Below, piece after piece: positions 40,310 through 43,125 of a DNA stretch of 43,125 nt. Each line of letters opens with the position of its first letter. Positions within the stretch are counted from its first letter, which is position 1. This DNA is from JAWXVE01 sp044425555 (lineage in GTDB: Bacteria; Bacillota; Clostridia; Lachnospirales; Lachnospiraceae), in the NCBI GenBank assembly GCA_044425555.1, contig JAWXVF010000006.1, positions 1-43,125 on the forward strand. The letters run 5' to 3'. The notes beneath the pieces were generated by a model. That model saw nothing but the letters and a program-made list of their open reading frames with translations. It was not told the origin of the DNA and searched no databases. Made by a program: the position numbers and the translations under genes.

Positions 40310-41743
40310 ATGCAAAATCAATTTACGCACATGGCATTATCAAATGACATCATTGAAACACTCACTGCGTTAAAATACACAACCCCTACAGAAATTCAAT
40401 CCATTATAATCCCACTGATATTAGATGGTAGAGATGTGGTTGCCAAATCTAAAACTGGAAGTGGTAAAACAGCAGCGTTTGGAATTCCCCTTTGCGAAAT
40501 GACAACATGGGAAGGACGACTCCCACAAGTACTCATTCTAGAACCAACACGCGAACTTGCCGAACAAGTAAGAATGGAATTGTTTTGTATTAGTCGCAAT
40601 AAAAGATTAAAAATCCCAGCTATATTTGGTGGTTTCCCTATTGACAAGCAAATCCAAACTTTACGGCAAAAAACTCATATTGTAGTTGGTACACCAGGTC
40701 GCCTTCTAGACCATGTAAGACGTGGAAGCATCAACTTATCCGAAGTTACAAAGGTTGTAATTGACGAGGCTGATCTTATGCTAGATATGGGGTTTATAGA
40801 TGAGGTAGGGACATTATTAGAGCAAACTCCCATTAGAAATCAGACCATCTTATGTTCTGCAACAATCGACGAACAACTAGACATCTTAATTCAAACCTAT
40901 ATGAATACTCCTAAGTTAGTACAATTGAATCAAGAAGAAATAACCGCAAGCGAAATTACACAGGTGTTTTACCCTTCCGATAGAGAGAATAAGTTCAACC
41001 ACCTACAACAAGTCCTTATCTCACACAACCCAATTTCTTGTGTCATTTTCTGTGGAACCAAAGAAATGGTACAAGTATTATTCCAAAAATTAAAACGGGA
41101 TAAAATCTACACAGTGATGCTACATGGCGACCAAGACCAACGTGAACGAATGAAAGCAGTGGATGATTTCGCACGAGGAAAAAGTCGTTTTCTAATTGCA
41201 ACGGATTTAGCAAGTAGAGGGATTGATTTCACGAAAGTCAGTCATGTGATTAACTATGATTTTCCAACAGGAAAAGAAACCTACGTACACCGAATCGGTA
41301 GAACGGGTCGCAACAAAGAACAAGGCACTGCCATCAGCTTGCTAACCGCGGAAGATTACCGTATGAAATTAAGTGTCCAAGCTTATATCCACATGGATAT
41401 TCAAGAAACTACGCTCCCTTCCATCACCACTAAAGAACGAGACACCTTTTACAATACCCAACGAAAAGTGGTATCGTTAAAACCTACAAAAGATGCCCCG
41501 TTCCAAAAAGATATTACCAAACTATTAATTGGTGGTGGTCGAAAATCTAAAATGCGTGCTTTTGATATTGTTGGATCAATCTGTAGCATCCAAACTCTAA
41601 CAAATGATGATATTGGTATTATTGACGTACGTGACAGCGTTACATATGTTGAAATTCTAAATAAAAAAGGTCAACTAGTCTACCAAAATCTACAGACTAA
41701 AACAATCAAAGGTAAAGTTCGAAAAATAAAGAGACTACCTTAG
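40310..41743 (+). CDS. dbpA: DEAD-box RNA helicase, DbpA type
   Basis: A 477-residue ATP-dependent RNA helicase. The start at 40310 follows AAAGGACGGACAAAAT; an ATG at 40286 precedes that RBS. Motifs in order: Q motif (FTHMALS, then YTTPTEIQ with Gln30), Walker A SKTGSGKT (47-54), PTRELAEQ, GTPGRLLDH, DEAD (152-155), SAT (183-185), ATDLASRGIDF and HRIGRTGR. The C-terminal 75 residues (KLLIGGGRKSKMRAFDIVG, then GIIDVRDSVTYVEIL) form the DbpA RNA-binding domain that recognises 23S rRNA hairpin 92, so it likely works in 50S assembly. Confidence 0.93.
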   Translation: MQNQFTHMALSNDIIETLTALKYTTPTEIQSIIIPLILDGRDVVAKSKTGSGKTAAFGIPLCEMTTWEGRLPQVLILEPTRELAEQVRMELFCISRNKRLKIPAIFGGFPIDKQIQTLRQKTHIVVGTPGRLLDHVRRGSINLSEVTKVVIDEADLMLDMGFIDEVGTLLEQTPIRNQTILCSATIDEQLDILIQTYMNTPKLVQLNQEEITASEITQVFYPSDRENKFNHLQQVLISHNPISCVIFCGTKEMVQVLFQKLKRDKIYTVMLHGDQDQRERMKAVDDFARGKSRFLIATDLASRGIDFTKVSHVINYDFPTGKETYVHRIGRTGRNKEQGTAISLLTAEDYRMKLSVQAYIHMDIQETTLPSITTKERDTFYNTQRKVVSLKPTKDAPFQKDITKLLIGGGRKSKMRAFDIVGSICSIQTLTNDDIGIIDVRDSVTYVEILNKKGQLVYQNLQTKTIKGKVRKIKRLP

Positions 41744-41805
41744 AAATATCATACTTAGGGACTAAACAATTATCCGTACTCCTCATCCTTATAATTTTCC
41801 AATAG

Positions 41806-41833
41806 AAAAGACCTCTAAATCTTAGAGATCTTT
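41806..41833 (-). terminator. Intrinsic terminator of pta
   Basis: Minus strand AAAGATCTCTAA, 3-base loop, TTAGAGGTCTTTT with one U-G pair, about 8 bp after the pta stop. The U-run is short. Confidence 0.75.
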
Positions 41834-41841
41834 CCATAATG

Positions 41842-42843
41842 CTATATTAATTGTGCTTGTACTGCAGTTAACGCTACGACACCTACAATATCTTCCCACG
41901 AACAACCTCTTGATAAGTCATTAACAGGTTTTGCAATTCCTTGTAACATTGGTCCATAGGCTTCTGCCTTTGCTAAACGTTGCACTAATTTATACCCAAT
42001 ATTTCCACAGTCCAAATTAGGGAACACTAATACATTTGCTTTCCCCGCTATTTCACTATCTGGTGCTTTGGATTTCGCAATCTGAGGAACCAAGGCAGCA
42101 TCTGGCTGTAACTCTCCATCTACTGTAAGATGAGGATACTTCTCTGTAGCAATCTTCGTTGCCTCGATTACTTTATCTACTAATGGATGTGTTGCACTTC
42201 CTTTTGTAGAATGAGATAACATAGCAATAATCGGTTTCGATCCTACTAACGTTTTAAAACTCTTTGCACTAGTATCTGCTATCGCTGCTAACTCTTCTGC
42301 AGTTGGATCTTGATTAAGTCCACAATCTGCAAATAAAAATGTTCCATTATCACCATACGGACAATCCGGTACATCTAGAATAAAAAACCCTGATACCAAT
42401 TTCACACCTGGTGCTGTTTTTAAGATTTGTAGGGAAGGTCTTAGCACATCTGCTGTTGCATGACACGCACCTGCCACCATACCGTCTGCATCATTTGCTT
42501 TTACCATCATAACGCCGAAGGTTAAGTAATCCTCTAATAGAATCTCTTTTGCCTTTTCAAGGGTCATTCCTTTCGCTTTTCTTGTTTCATATAGTAGATG
42601 TGCATACTCTTCTAGCTTCTCTGTTTTAGCGGGATCCACTACTTTGATTTTATCTAAATTCACCTCTAACCATCCTGCACCATCATGAATCTTCTCTTCT
42701 ATTCCAATCATTACTACATCGGCAATATCTTCATCTAAAATATGTGCTGCTGCAATTAATGTTCTCTTGTCACTTGTTTCTGGTAATACAATTGTTTTCT
42801 TATCGGATCGTGCTTTCTCTTTTATCATTTCTATGTAAGACAT
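41842..42843 (-). CDS. pta: Phosphate acetyltransferase
   Basis: A 333-residue enzyme that converts acetyl-CoA and phosphate to acetyl phosphate, the first step of acetate fermentation with Ack. It starts MSYIEMIKEKARSDKKTIVL and PETSDKRTLIAAAHILDE. Further patches are DGMVAGACHATADVLRPSLQ, ADCGLNQDPTAEELAAIA, MLSHSTKGSATHPLVDKV and the final GPMLQGIAKPVNDLSRGCSW. Length fits the short Pta class. The RBS is AGGAGGTATAT. No ackA is adjacent in the window; it may lie further along the minus strand outside it. Confidence 0.96.
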   Translation of the reverse strand: MSYIEMIKEKARSDKKTIVLPETSDKRTLIAAAHILDEDIADVVMIGIEEKIHDGAGWLEVNLDKIKVVDPAKTEKLEEYAHLLYETRKAKGMTLEKAKEILLEDYLTFGVMMVKANDADGMVAGACHATADVLRPSLQILKTAPGVKLVSGFFILDVPDCPYGDNGTFLFADCGLNQDPTAEELAAIADTSAKSFKTLVGSKPIIAMLSHSTKGSATHPLVDKVIEATKIATEKYPHLTVDGELQPDAALVPQIAKSKAPDSEIAGKANVLVFPNLDCGNIGYKLVQRLAKAEAYGPMLQGIAKPVNDLSRGCSWEDIVGVVALTAVQAQLI

Positions 42844-42894
42844 ATATACCTCCTAGTTTATATTATAATTTGTTAATTCCTACCACTTAACTAT

Positions 42895-42923
42895 ATTATA
42901 AAGGAATCCTTCTTGACTTTCAA
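42895..42923 (-). promoter_or_regulatory. Promoter of pta
   Basis: Minus strand TTGAAA (42918-42923), 17 bp, TATAAT (42895-42900), about 50 bp ahead of the ATG. Confidence 0.7.
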
Positions 42924-42975
42924 GAAAGTACCTCAAATTCCTTTGTCCTAAATCAAGTACAAAGTTATTATCTCC

Positions 42976-43125
42976 TTATATTCTTACAATTTCTTTCGTA
43001 TATTCATTATAAGGTTCTTTACCCGAAATTGAGTGTTCTACAATATGATAAATCTGTGAACACTCAATTTCTTTCTCTAACATCTCTAACCCAATTCCCT
43101 GCATTCTCCTTGTAGCAACTGATAA
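42976..43125 (-). CDS. Unrecognised gene, C-terminal part (cut by window edge)
   Basis: The minus strand is open from the edge at 43125 to a TAA at 42976-42978, giving 49 residues ending YHIVEHSISGKEPYNEYTKEIVRI. The frame holds no other stop and is polar, mixed-charge and plausibly helical. A short internal start (ATG preceded by AAGGAG, at 43104) is also possible. I do not recognise the family. The stop is 130 bp ahead of the pta gene. Confidence 0.45.
   Translation of the reverse strand, partial: LSVATRRMQGIGLEMLEKEIECSQIYHIVEHSISGKEPYNEYTKEIVRI

Overview
This AT-rich window reads as chromosome from a spore-forming, probably motile, anaerobic member of the Clostridia, most likely close to Lachnospiraceae. 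The evidence is a SpoIIM homologue, a CotF-type coat protein, a Spo0A-type DNA-binding protein, flagellin-like and FliD-like genes, single-chain glycyl-tRNA synthetase, the nifS-nifU-mnmA gene order, Pta, and Gram-positive promoters and ribosome binding sites. The family-level placement is inference. Most genes are on the minus strand in short operons separated by clear hairpin terminators. I see no insertion sequence, prophage or CRISPR array.

Layout. 1-3712: a small accessory block with two zinc-ribbon paralogues (one cut by the window edge), a DUF4234 membrane protein, an XRE-type regulator and a membrane-anchored Ser/Thr kinase. A perfect 39-bp palindrome lies between the divergent DUF4234 and XRE genes. 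3785-6537: nifS-nifU-mnmA, sulfur transfer for Fe-S clusters and tRNA thiolation. 6665-9065: a SpoVB/MurJ-like flippase and DAHP synthase. 9089-11586: aminotransferase, nudF, spoIIM. 11735-13291: RNase Y. 13461-15187: recA-recX behind a LexA box. 15609-17018: an orphan sugar-type solute-binding lipoprotein. 17084-20291: a zinc-type ABC importer (znuA-znuC-znuB) with a nitroreductase at its end. 20391-23345: a large sensor with a propeller ectodomain fused to an HD-GYP domain. 23537-25742: rpmG-secE-nusG-rplK-rplA, with an L1-type leader before rplK. 25938-28849: a divergent pair made of an atypical flagellin and a short FliD-like protein. 29001-30955: sugar nucleotidyltransferase and galE. 31122-32558: CotF-type protein, an unknown acidic protein and a small XRE regulator. 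32595-35847: rqcH and glgA. 35916-36437: a receiver-less Spo0A-type protein. 36607-37823: a GH18 protein without a signal peptide and a small Cys-rich protein. 37956-39976: a lipoprotein and glyS. 40143-41743: tRNA-Leu with anticodon AAG, then a DbpA-type helicase. 41842-42843: pta. The window ends inside an unrecognised gene.

The strongest leads are: the kinase/XRE/zinc-ribbon/DUF4234 block as a possible uncharacterised signalling module; the isolated flagellin-like/FliD-like pair; the Spo0A output domain without a receiver; the propeller-HD-GYP fusion with an altered GYP motif; and the A34 tRNA-Leu. None of these was tested by database search here, so novelty is inferred, not shown.
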